From the NCBI GenBank assembly GCA_964517665.1, contig CAZFCY010000104.1, positions 1 through 17,841 on the forward strand: a stretch of DNA of 17,841 nt, in the 5' to 3' direction. The stretch is from Congregicoccus sp964517665. GTDB lineage: Bacteria; Verrucomicrobiota; Verrucomicrobiia; Opitutales; Opitutaceae. Numbering within the stretch: position 1 is the stretch's first letter; every line of letters starts with the position of its first letter. The notes under the pieces were generated by a model. The model saw nothing but the letters and a program-made list of their open reading frames with translations, searched no databases and was not told where the DNA came from. Shown piece by piece: positions 8,621 through 16,429 of this stretch. The translations under genes were made by a program, and so were the position numbers.

Positions 8621-9045
8621 ACCTCGCCCGCTCGCTTCGCCTCGACTTCCTTCCCGGCAGCACCGCCGCCGGGCTGCTCGTGTTGCGCCTCTGGTTCGGC
8701 CTCTCGGTCCTCTTCCTTCACGGCTGGAGCAAGGTGACCGGATTTTCGGACATGTCCGGCCAGTTCATGGATCCGATCGGCATCGGATCAGGCCCGAGCC
8801 TCGTGCTCGCGATCCTCGCCGAGGTGATTTGCGCCATCCTGATCGTGATCGGCCTCTTCACGCGACTGGCCGCGCTTCTCATCGCGATCAGCATGACAGT
8901 CGCCTTCACGATGGTCCACGGCTGCGCGCTCTCGGGTCCGGGCAGTGGCGAGCTGGCCTTCCTCTTCCTCGGGGCGGCGGTCGCGATCCTCCTCGCGGGT
9001 CCCGGACGCTTCTCGCTCGACGCGAAGTCCGGCAGCCGCGCGTAA
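8617..9045 (+). CDS. DoxX family membrane protein
   Basis: This 142-residue protein has four hydrophobic helices and the DoxX opening pattern LLVLRLWFGLSVLFLHGWSK followed by a Gly/Phe turn (VTGFSDMSGQF). The second and third helices read VLAILAEVICAILIVIGLFTR and ALLIAISMTVAFTMV, and the fourth ELAFLFLGAAVAILLAG, typical of the family. DoxX-like proteins are small inner-membrane proteins; some are subunits of quinone-linked oxidoreductases and others help thiol or radical stress defence, but the majority have no known role. No partner gene is adjacent. ATG 8617 is chosen because the first helix follows at the usual distance and because it overlaps the stop of the small upstream frame. Confidence 0.88.
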   Translation: MNLARSLRLDFLPGSTAAGLLVLRLWFGLSVLFLHGWSKVTGFSDMSGQFMDPIGIGSGPSLVLAILAEVICAILIVIGLFTRLAALLIAISMTVAFTMVHGCALSGPGSGELAFLFLGAAVAILLAGPGRFSLDAKSGSRA

Positions 9046-9094
9046 GGCAGGACTGAAAAGAACAGAAACACCGAAGCCCGATGATGGCCACAGT

Positions 9095-9150
9095 CGCCGC
9101 CAAAGCCCGATTTCTGTAACGTACGTTACAGAAATCGGGCTTTGGCGGCG
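9095..9150. repeat. Perfect 56-base palindrome with GTAACGTACGTTAC core
   Basis: The two 28-base arms are exact reverse complements with no spacer, centred between 9122 and 9123. The core GTAACGTACGTTAC (9116-9129) returns in the neighbouring element. The outer arm reads CAAAGCCCGATTTCT. A further matching pair, CCGAAGCCCG (9072-9081) and CGGGCTTCGG (9162-9171), extends the symmetry outward with mismatches between. It lies between the converging DoxX and hrpB genes and could act as a two-way terminator once transcribed. Confidence 0.85.
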
Positions 9151-9176
9151 GCCTCGTCACCCGGGCTTCGGGGTGG

Positions 9177-9224
9177 CCAAAAGCCACGATCGAGTAACGT
9201 ACGTTACATGATCGTGGCTTTTGG
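9177..9224. repeat. Second, imperfect 48-base palindrome sharing the same core
   Basis: The arms pair 9177-9200 with 9201-9224 with two mismatches (9193/9208 and 9192/9209). The core GTAACGTACGTTAC (9194-9207) is identical to that of the first palindrome, and the arm CCAAAAGCCACGATC resembles the first arm. It is followed on the + strand by TTTTGGATTTT, which fits a transcription terminator. The pair looks like two members of one repeat family. Confidence 0.8.
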
Positions 9225-9251
9225 ATTTTCGACGGGGAATGCGCGGGCGGG

Positions 9252-11852
9252 TCAGCGCCATTCGTGGCGCGGGTAGCGGCGCGAGAGGGCGGGTTTGATT
9301 TCCGGGTAGGTCTCGCGCCAGAAGCGCGTGAGGTCGTCGGTGACCTGTAGCGGGCGCTGATTCGGCGCGAGGATCTCGAGGCGCAACGGCAGCCGGCCCT
9401 GGGCGATGACGATGTTTTTCTCGATCCCGAACAGCTCCTGGATGCGCGCGGAGAGCGTGGCCGAGCCGTCGGGTTTGTAGGTGACGCGCGCGCGCCGGCC
9501 GTTCGGCATGTCGAGCCGCTCCGGGAGGAGTTTGTCGAGCGCGGCGAGTTGCCCGGGCGACAACCAGCCCTTCAGCGTCGGCCACACCGGCCGCTCGCGC
9601 ACTTCGCGCAAGGTGCGGGCGCCGTGCACGATCTGTTCGAGGATGACGTCGCGATCGGCTTCCGTGATCGGCGCGACTTCGAACTCCGGAAAGAGCGCGG
9701 CCAGTGTGTTCACCCGCGTGATCCAGTGCTCGACGCTCTCGTCCCATGCGCCGATCGCGACGCGTCCCTCGCGCACTTCGCGCACGAGGATCTTCACGGC
9801 CGCGTCGGCGGTCGCCTCGCCCGCCTCGCGATCCTCGAGCACGAGGTCGCGAAACAGCACCCGGCGGCGCACGCTCACGCGCTTCGAGATCGTGTCGAGC
9901 CCGGCCGTTTCCTCGACGCGCAACTCGCCGGGAAACATCTCGTCGAGCATGGCTTCGTCGATCGCGGTGCACGAGCCGAGGAGCGTGGCGACTTCGCCGC
10001 CGCGGCCGCCGATTTCGTTGATCTCCGCGACGACGAGCAGCGCGGCATCCTGCGCGACGCTCTCGCGCGCAAGCATCCCGCGCCGGCCATGCACGAGTTC
10101 GCAGCGCAGCGTGCCGCGATCCAGCCGCCGCGCGACCTGATCGGCGAAACCCGCCAGCACGCAGCGCCGGATGGCGGCGCGCTGCTCAGGGGTCAGGGGA
10201 CAGGAGTCAGGAGCCAGATTATGGTCCCCGGCGCCTGTCTGACTCCCGTCTCCTGTCGCCTGTCTCCCGTCCGCGAAGCGGATGAACTGCTCCGCCAGCG
10301 GCCGCACCAGGCGCGCGGCCTGGGCGTGGACGCCGACGCGGCGGCACTCCTCGACCGAGAAGCGCGCGCGCCCGGCAAACTCGAGCGCGGCGAGCAACAG
10401 AAAGAAATCCGATTCGCGCTCGTCGCCGAACGCGTCCTCGCGCGCCCGCTCCACCTCCTTGCCCGGGTTGCGGATGAGGATCGGACGCCCCTGGGTGAGC
10501 GCCGCGATCGTCGCGACCTCGCGCACGCAACCGCGCGCTCCCGCCTCCACGAGCATGCGCGCGTAACGCGGATGCGCCGGAAAACCGAGCATGCGCCTCC
10601 CGAGCGGCGTGATCGCGCCGCCGTCGAAACGCAGCGCGCCCAGATCGCGCAACAACGTCTCCGCCCGCGCCAGGGCCTTCGGCTCCGGCGATTCGAGCCA
10701 GGGAAACGCGGCCACGTCGTCGATCCCGGCCGCCTTCAACGTCAGCGCCACTTCCGCGAGGTCGCGACGCTTCACCTCCGGAAGCTCGGCGGCGGCGCGG
10801 TGCTCGTGCTCGCGCTCCGTCCACAACCGCAGGCAGACGCCGGGCGCGGTCCGGCCGGCGCGACCGGCGCGTTGTTCGGCCGAGGCCTGGCTGATTTTTT
10901 CGACGAGGAGCGTGTCGATGCCGCGATGCGGATCGAAACGGGCGACTCGCGCCAGCCCCGCATCGACGACGAGGCGCACGCCGGGAATCGTGAGCGATGT
11001 TTCCGCCACGTTGGTCGCGACGATGATCTTGCGGCGCGGGCTGTCGTCCACCGCGCGATCCTGTTCCGCGGGCGGGAGTTCGCCGTGCAACGGCAGGATG
11101 TCGAAATCCCGCGCGCCGAGCCGGCGTCGCAACGCGTCGCACGCGCGCGCGATTTCGAACGCGCCCGGCATGAAGATCAAGGCGTCGCCTTCGATCCCCG
11201 ACTCGAGGGCGCCGGCCGTCGCATCGGCGGCGGCGTCCCAGACCGGCGTCCTCTCGAAGTCGATCGGTTTCGGAAGGTATCGAACCGTGACAGGGAAGGT
11301 TCGCCCCTCCGAAATCACGATCGGACACGGCGCCAGATACTCCGCGAGTTGCCCCATCTGCAGCGTGGCGGACATCACCACGAGGCGCAGGTCCGGGCGC
11401 TGCTCCCGCTGCAACAGGAGCGCGCGCCCGAGCGTGATGTCGCCGTAAAGATGCCGTTCGTGAAACTCGTCGAAGAGGATCGCCGAAACGCCGCGCAGCC
11501 GCGGGTCCGACACCATCTGGCGGAGCAGAATGCCCTCGGTCACGAAGCGGATCCGCGTCGCCGGGGAGACGCGGGATTCCAGACGCACCTGATAACCGAC
11601 CTCGCCGCCGAGCGGCACGCCCATCTCCTGGGCGACGCGTCGCGCGAGCATGCGGGCGGCGATCCGGCGCGGTTGCAGGACGACGATCTCTCCGCCCTCC
11701 GCCGCGCCCGAGCGGAGCAGGATTTGCGGAATCTGCGTCGATTTGCCGGAGCCGGTCGGCGCCTGCACGATGGCGCGGCGATGCTCGCGAAGCGCCTCGA
11801 GCAGGCGCGATTTTATCTCGTGAACCGGTAGATCGGCAGGGTCGCTGGGCAC
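9252..11852 (-). CDS. hrpB: ATP-dependent RNA helicase HrpB
   Basis: This is a DEAH-type superfamily 2 helicase of the HrpB class; the cellular role of HrpB is not well established. The 866-residue product has Walker A APTGSGKST (residues 31-39), QPRRIAAR (motif Ia), DEFHER (128-133, the HrpB form of the DEAH box), SAT (161-163), TNVAETSLTIPG (motif V region), QRAGRAGR (327-334, motif VI), and the HrpB-specific C-terminal domain ending ETYPEIKPALSRRYPRHEW. GTG 11852 is used as the start because only a few residues precede the conserved helix before Walker A. Residues about 529-556 are an in-frame repeat insertion and not part of the family. The gene diverges from the putative non-coding RNA and converges on the DoxX gene across the palindromes. 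Confidence 0.96.
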   Translation of the reverse strand: MPSDPADLPVHEIKSRLLEALREHRRAIVQAPTGSGKSTQIPQILLRSGAAEGGEIVVLQPRRIAARMLARRVAQEMGVPLGGEVGYQVRLESRVSPATRIRFVTEGILLRQMVSDPRLRGVSAILFDEFHERHLYGDITLGRALLLQREQRPDLRLVVMSATLQMGQLAEYLAPCPIVISEGRTFPVTVRYLPKPIDFERTPVWDAAADATAGALESGIEGDALIFMPGAFEIARACDALRRRLGARDFDILPLHGELPPAEQDRAVDDSPRRKIIVATNVAETSLTIPGVRLVVDAGLARVARFDPHRGIDTLLVEKISQASAEQRAGRAGRTAPGVCLRLWTEREHEHRAAAELPEVKRRDLAEVALTLKAAGIDDVAAFPWLESPEPKALARAETLLRDLGALRFDGGAITPLGRRMLGFPAHPRYARMLVEAGARGCVREVATIAALTQGRPILIRNPGKEVERAREDAFGDERESDFFLLLAALEFAGRARFSVEECRRVGVHAQAARLVRPLAEQFIRFADGRQATGDGSQTGAGDHNLAPDSCPLTPEQRAAIRRCVLAGFADQVARRLDRGTLRCELVHGRRGMLARESVAQDAALLVVAEINEIGGRGGEVATLLGSCTAIDEAMLDEMFPGELRVEETAGLDTISKRVSVRRRVLFRDLVLEDREAGEATADAAVKILVREVREGRVAIGAWDESVEHWITRVNTLAALFPEFEVAPITEADRDVILEQIVHGARTLREVRERPVWPTLKGWLSPGQLAALDKLLPERLDMPNGRRARVTYKPDGSATLSARIQELFGIEKNIVIAQGRLPLRLEILAPNQRPLQVTDDLTRFWRETYPEIKPALSRRYPRHEWR
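10185..10268. repeat. Repeat-derived in-frame insertion inside hrpB
   Basis: This stretch is built of variants of CAGGAGTCAGG on one side and CTGTCTCC/GACTCC on the other, around CCAGATTATGGTCCCC, so it forms an imperfect inverted repeat. On the hrpB strand it encodes residues 529-556 (starting DGRQATGDG), low-complexity sequence unlike the helicase around it. Its length keeps the reading frame. It looks like an intergenic-type repeat that landed in a tolerated surface loop of the C-terminal region. Confidence 0.6.
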
Positions 11853-11958
11853 GCAGGTCGTGGTTGTATTCGGTTTATGGATACGATGCTTCTCGGGCGG
11901 AGCCGCGGGCGTCCCCGCGCGCGTTTTCCTCCGATCGTTTCTGCCGGAGTGAACGGAA

Positions 11959-12019
11959 TGTGAACAACGTTATTCACGAGTTGTCCGCGGGGAGGCGTCG
12001 GTGAATAAGTTGTGGAGAA
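11959..12019. promoter_or_regulatory. Cluster of four DnaA-box-like 9-mers
   Basis: Four 9-mers each match TTWTNCACA at eight of nine positions: TTGTTCACA (11959-11967, - strand), TTATTCACG (11970-11978, +), TTATTCACC (12000-12008, -) and TTCTCCACA (12011-12019, -). They sit between the hrpB start and the promoter of the putative RNA. They could be a DnaA-responsive control region or part of a replication origin. No AT-rich unwinding stretch, dnaA or dnaN gene is visible in the window. Confidence 0.45.
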
Positions 12020-12026
12020 GAATTTC

Positions 12027-12056
12027 TTGCCGCGTTTTCGGGGCGCCCGCTAGGTT
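12027..12056 (+). promoter_or_regulatory. Candidate sigma-70 type promoter for the structured RNA
   Basis: TTGCCG (12027-12032) and TAGGTT (12051-12056) are separated by 18 bases. The match to the -10 consensus is only moderate. Transcription would start near 12063, just where the small hairpin GTTCTTT-G-AAAGAAC and the structured region begin. It immediately follows the DnaA-box-like cluster. Confidence 0.4.
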
Positions 12057-12062
12057 GGTTCC

Positions 12063-12920
12063 GTTCTTTGAAAGAACAGAGAAGTGCCCGCGGAAATGAA
12101 AAAAACCGCGGAGGCAGCTCTGGGATACGCCCGGGCGACCGGGGAAAGGACGACGGAGCTGGTCCGTCGATCCCCTGTCCACCACCTGGTGGAAAAGGCA
12201 GGTTTCACCAGCTCCTCTGGGTGGGGTCGCGCCCGCCTTGAAACGCGAATACAGGAGCTGTGCGGCAAGGCACGAAAAACAGAAACCGTGTCCGAGCCGA
12301 GTCAGGTTCATCGGGTGTTTCGGCCCGGTGAATCGACGCAGTGGCCCGGAGGGTCTTGGTTACTACTGTGAGCCAGAACGGACTGGAAAGCCGGGCGAGA
12401 CAACCTCGCCAAAAGGCTCCCTCTTTTTTGAGGGAACGCGAAAGCGGCAGACTGGTTCGGGGAGCGGGCGAACCTGGCAAAGTTCGCAAAACCTCCTCAT
12501 TGGGGCGGCCGAAAAACCGAGCCACCCAACTGTGAAGCGAAGGTAACCTGAGGGATAAGAGGTCAGACCCGTCGCACAAGGCCAACGGCGCGAGAGATCG
12601 CGCGCAGACCTTGTGGAATACGGTGGTGACGCGAACGCCCTTCGCAGGCGTGTCACGACCCTGTCTGGCGAGCGGACACCGGCAGGTGTCCGCCGAACCG
12701 GGCTAAGAGGCCTCACCCAATAAATTCCGATCCGCAAGGGTCGGGACGGTCCTGCTATGAGACCGATACCTCTGCATGCCGCAGGGAATGGCGTCGGGGA
12801 GCCGGCAGCCAACCCGCAGGGTTGAGCGCCAAATGTCGGCGATTGGGGAAGAGAGCGTGGCGAGCTCCCACCCCCCAAGTTTAACCCCCGGAAGCTTCGG
12901 CTTCCGGGGGTTTCTTGTTT
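12063..12920 (+). ncRNA. Putative large structured non-coding RNA (about 0.85 kb), class unknown
   Basis: I find no convincing protein gene here, yet the sequence is dense in strong local hairpins and ends in a clear terminator. Examples: CCGCGG at 12088-12093 with 12106-12111; GGCGAG/CTCGCC (12394-12399/12405-12410); CCCTC/GAGGG (12419-12423/12430-12434); CACAAGG/CCTTGTG (12575-12581/12609-12615) enclosing GCGCGA-gaga-TCGCGC (12588-12603); a nine-pair helix GCGGACACC/GGTGTCCGC (12672-12680/12685-12693); CCGATCC-gcaa-GGGTCGG (12727-12744); CAACCC/GGGTTG (12810-12815/12819-12824). GNRA loops (GAGA, GCAA and a GAAA near 12440) are typical of large folded RNAs. I looked for and did not find the conserved parts of RNase P RNA, tmRNA, rRNA, SRP RNA or group I and II introns. 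Strand and ends are inferred from the promoter and terminator. Confidence 0.6.
12883..12920 (+). terminator. Strong intrinsic terminator ending the structured RNA region
   Basis: AACCCCCGGAAG (12883-12894) pairs perfectly with CTTCCGGGGGTT (12901-12912) around a CTTCGG loop and is followed by TTTCTTGTTT. Twelve pairs plus a T-rich tail make it the best terminator in the window. The opposite strand has no comparable T-run, which fixes the direction as +. Confidence 0.8.
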
Positions 12921-12942
12921 GGGGCCCGAGAGCCCCAAGCGC

Positions 12943-13184
12943 CGAAAGTCGAAGGTCCAAAGTCGAAAGTGGGTGTCACGTCCGATTATCGAACCGAGAC
13001 GCCAACACGTTGATTGTAAGAATCATTCTCGTTCTCTTTCTCGTAATCGTTCTCTCGTATCGCGAGAACGATTGAAAGAGAACGAGAATGATTGCGCGTG
13101 CGGAGCCGCCTATTCCAGCGGCCATCTCGGAAAACGACAGCACTGTCGCGACCTTCGACTTGAGACTTTGACCTTCGACATTCG
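12943..13184. repeat. Outer inverted repeat of GTCGAAGG/CCTTCGAC type
   Basis: CGAAAGTCGAAGGTCCAAAGTC... (12943-12964) is nearly the reverse complement of 13164-13184, with one indel and one mismatch. A further CCTTCGAC copy lies at about 13152-13159. The arms enclose the long hairpin at 13021-13093. It resembles the short AAAGTCGAAGG intergenic repeats common in some bacterial genomes. Confidence 0.6.
13021..13093. repeat. Long REP-like hairpin of TTCTCGTTCTC units
   Basis: Bases 13021-13040 pair perfectly with 13074-13093 (20 pairs). A four-base bulge (13041-13044) is followed by a second perfect stem, 13045-13054 with 13064-13073, around a nine-base loop. CGTTCTC recurs three times in the left arm. 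It is not followed by a T-run, so it is more likely a repeat element than a terminator. Confidence 0.8.
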
Positions 13185-13271
13185 ACGCTCGGGAAGGGCA
13201 CGGTCCTTGCGGTCGGGGCGCCGGTCCCTACGGTGATCCATTCGGCCCGTTCCAGGCCGGGCCCTTCCTCC

Positions 13272-13796
13272 ATGTTGCACATCTCTCCCGAATCTCCCGA
13301 AAGCCTCCAAGCCGGCCGGTTGCTGGCCGCCCATCACGCAGATCTCGTCGAACGCTACGGCGAGTCCCGGGAACGGCTGGACGAAGCGACGGAGCAAGGG
13401 CAGGACCGGGACGAGGCGATGGTTTTTCTCGTGGCGTGGTTTGGCGGCGAAGCGGCCGGATTTGCCCGGCTGGCCACTTCCGCCTCCTCCGACCCGGCCG
13501 CGGCGGAAATCACGCATCTTTTTTTGAAACCGCGCTTTCGGGGCCGTCGCATCAGTCGCGAGCTGCTCCGCAAACTCGAATCGCATGCGGACGCGCGCGG
13601 CATGGAGCGCCTTGTCGCCGCGGCCGGCGAGCGGCAGCCGGAGGCGATGGCGCTTCTCGCGGGGGCCGGCTATCACCGGATTCCCTCGTCCCAAACGGGA
13701 TTGGATCCGGCTCGTTCCCTTCACTTCGAGAAACGCCTGCGCCACGACGACGGAGTGAGCATGGCATCCGGGGCCGGGCATTTTCCGTCGATCTGA
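13272..13796 (+). CDS. GNAT family N-acetyltransferase
   Basis: The 174-residue product resembles GNAT acetyltransferases, which move an acetyl group from acetyl-CoA to an amine. Visible are the beta-strand VFLVAWFGGEAAGFARL, the core EITHLFLKPRFRGRRISRELL with the acetyl-CoA-binding R-x-x-G of motif A, and the motif B part EAMALLAGAGYHRI. The usual small residue two after the glycine is an Arg here. ATG 13272 is preferred to GTG 13233, whose extra residues are Arg/Pro/Ser and come from intergenic sequence. The substrate cannot be predicted. It stands alone after the repeat cluster, 440 bases ahead of typA. Confidence 0.82.
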   Translation: MLHISPESPESLQAGRLLAAHHADLVERYGESRERLDEATEQGQDRDEAMVFLVAWFGGEAAGFARLATSASSDPAAAEITHLFLKPRFRGRRISRELLRKLESHADARGMERLVAAAGERQPEAMALLAGAGYHRIPSSQTGLDPARSLHFEKRLRHDDGVSMASGAGHFPSI

Positions 13797-13860
13797 GCGC
13801 CGGGCTCCGAACGATTCCGCAACGGCTCCAGCCCGCCGGCGCCCCGCCCGATCGTCGCCC

Positions 13861-13989
13861 TTAAAAAAGCTCGAGCGCCGGTCCGATGGGGTGCTCGGAA
13901 CCGACGCTCGCGCGGGTGGGTTGGATCTGGCCCAAGTCTGCCCGCGCCACCGGGACGGTCAAGCCATGTGTTAAGGAAATGTGATTCAT
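13861..13989 (-). CDS. Possible 42-residue peptide gene or small RNA
   Basis: ATG 13989 opens a 42-codon frame (MNHISLTHGLTVPVARADLG...) preceded by GGGGGC about ten bases upstream and stopping in TTTTTTAA at 13861. The last third lies inside a terminator-like hairpin. A peptide whose stop is inside the T-run of its own terminator is unusual, so a minus-strand small RNA ending there is an alternative, and a chance frame a third. I do not recognise the sequence. Confidence 0.22.
   Translation of the reverse strand: MNHISLTHGLTVPVARADLGQIQPTRASVGSEHPIGPALELF
13863..13909 (-). terminator. Intrinsic terminator on the minus strand
   Basis: On the minus strand, bases 13909-13900 (GAGCGTCGGT) pair with 13882-13873 (ACCGGCGCTC), with one mismatch inside the stem, and six T follow after four bases (13868-13863). 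No recognised minus-strand gene ends here. The rest of 13797-14236 shows nothing beyond this and presumably the typA promoter, for which no convincing boxes were seen. Confidence 0.45.
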
Positions 13990-14236
13990 CGAATTAGCCC
14001 CCGGACTGCCTCCGCGGCCTATTGAAGGCGGCCGGGCGAGTCCCTTTGCCCGAAGTCCGACCGGCAAACTGGCCGGCCCGCGTCCAGCAACGCGCAGGGA
14101 GCCCGCGCGGCCATCCATCGCCTCCAATCACGCCCACTTCGGCGTCGCCCGATGGGATACCGCTTGCATTCGCGATTTCCGGTTCGCACGTTCGAAGCCT
14201 TTTTTCAATGCCCCGGCCCTGGAGCCGGCACGCGCC

Positions 14237-16108
<1,872 letters not shown>

Positions 16109-16202
16109 GCCGGCTTTTCCTCCGACCTTTGGAGTGCGGCGATTCCCGAGAAAAAATCAGCTATGGAATCAGGCCTGCCCTCTCGGGTCTGCTCTCGTTA
16201 AA

Positions 16203-16228
16203 GAGGATCGATTTTCCTCCGAATCCTC
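16203..16228 (-). terminator. Weak hairpin downstream of tRNA-Arg
   Basis: On the minus strand GAGGAT (16228-16223) can pair with ATCCTC (16208-16203), followed by TTT. It is correctly placed to end the tRNA transcript, but the stem is only six pairs and the T-run is short. Confidence 0.25.
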
Positions 16229-16256
16229 CGCGCCCCGGCGGCTCAATCCTGCCTCA

Positions 16257-16331
16257 TGGTGCACCCGTCGGGACTCGAACCCAAATCTTCGGCTTCGGAG
16301 GCCAACATTCTATCCATTGAACTACGGGTGC
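16257..16331 (-). tRNA. tRNA-Arg (anticodon CCG)
   Basis: Read on the minus strand, the 75 bases fold into a complete cloverleaf. The acceptor stem is GCACCCG/CGGGTGC, the D-arm GTTC/GAAT, the anticodon stem TTGGC/GCCGA with loop CTCCGAA (anticodon CCG, reading CGG), and the T-arm TTGGG/CCCGA with loop TTCGAGT. The discriminator A and the 3' CCA are encoded (16257-16260). It lies between typA and lpdA, on the lpdA strand but 98 bases beyond its stop. Confidence 0.97.
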
Positions 16332-16429
16332 CCCTTTCGCTGAGCGAAAGCCGCGGAGTGTCCAAACCGCCCCGCGTCCTGTAAAGGTGATTCTCGCGAC
16401 CCGGTCGCCCCGGGAACAGCCGCGGCGCG

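Noticed and set aside
8945..9211. Open frames through the palindromes giving repeated VTYVT peptides on both strands
   Set aside because: The repeated peptide is just the translation of the TAACGTACGTTA core read on either strand. DoxX ends before it and the frame is not protein-like.
11853..12062. Calling the DnaA-box-like cluster the chromosomal origin
   Set aside because: There is no AT-rich unwinding element, no dnaA or dnaN neighbour and no skew information in so short a window.
12084..12371. A 95-codon frame beginning in the structured region (internal MKKTAEAALGYARATG)
   Set aside because: Its third-position GC is clearly lower than in the genes of this window, the tail is low quality, it lacks a good ribosome site, and it lies across predicted helices. 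It should be rechecked if homologues conserve it.
12063..12920. Group II intron, RNase P RNA or tmRNA as identity of the structured region
   Set aside because: No domain V-like hairpin, no intron boundary motifs, no conserved RNase P core and no tRNA-like end could be found by eye. A covariance-model search could still overturn this.
12363..12938. A 191-codon minus-strand frame through the structured RNA region
   Set aside because: It is rich in Ser, Arg and Pro, runs into the terminator, and resembles the spurious translations often made from structured RNA genes.
13021..13093. Long hairpin as a terminator for the structured RNA
   Set aside because: It has no T-run after the stem and a much better terminator lies upstream at 12883-12920; the repeated units fit a REP-like element.
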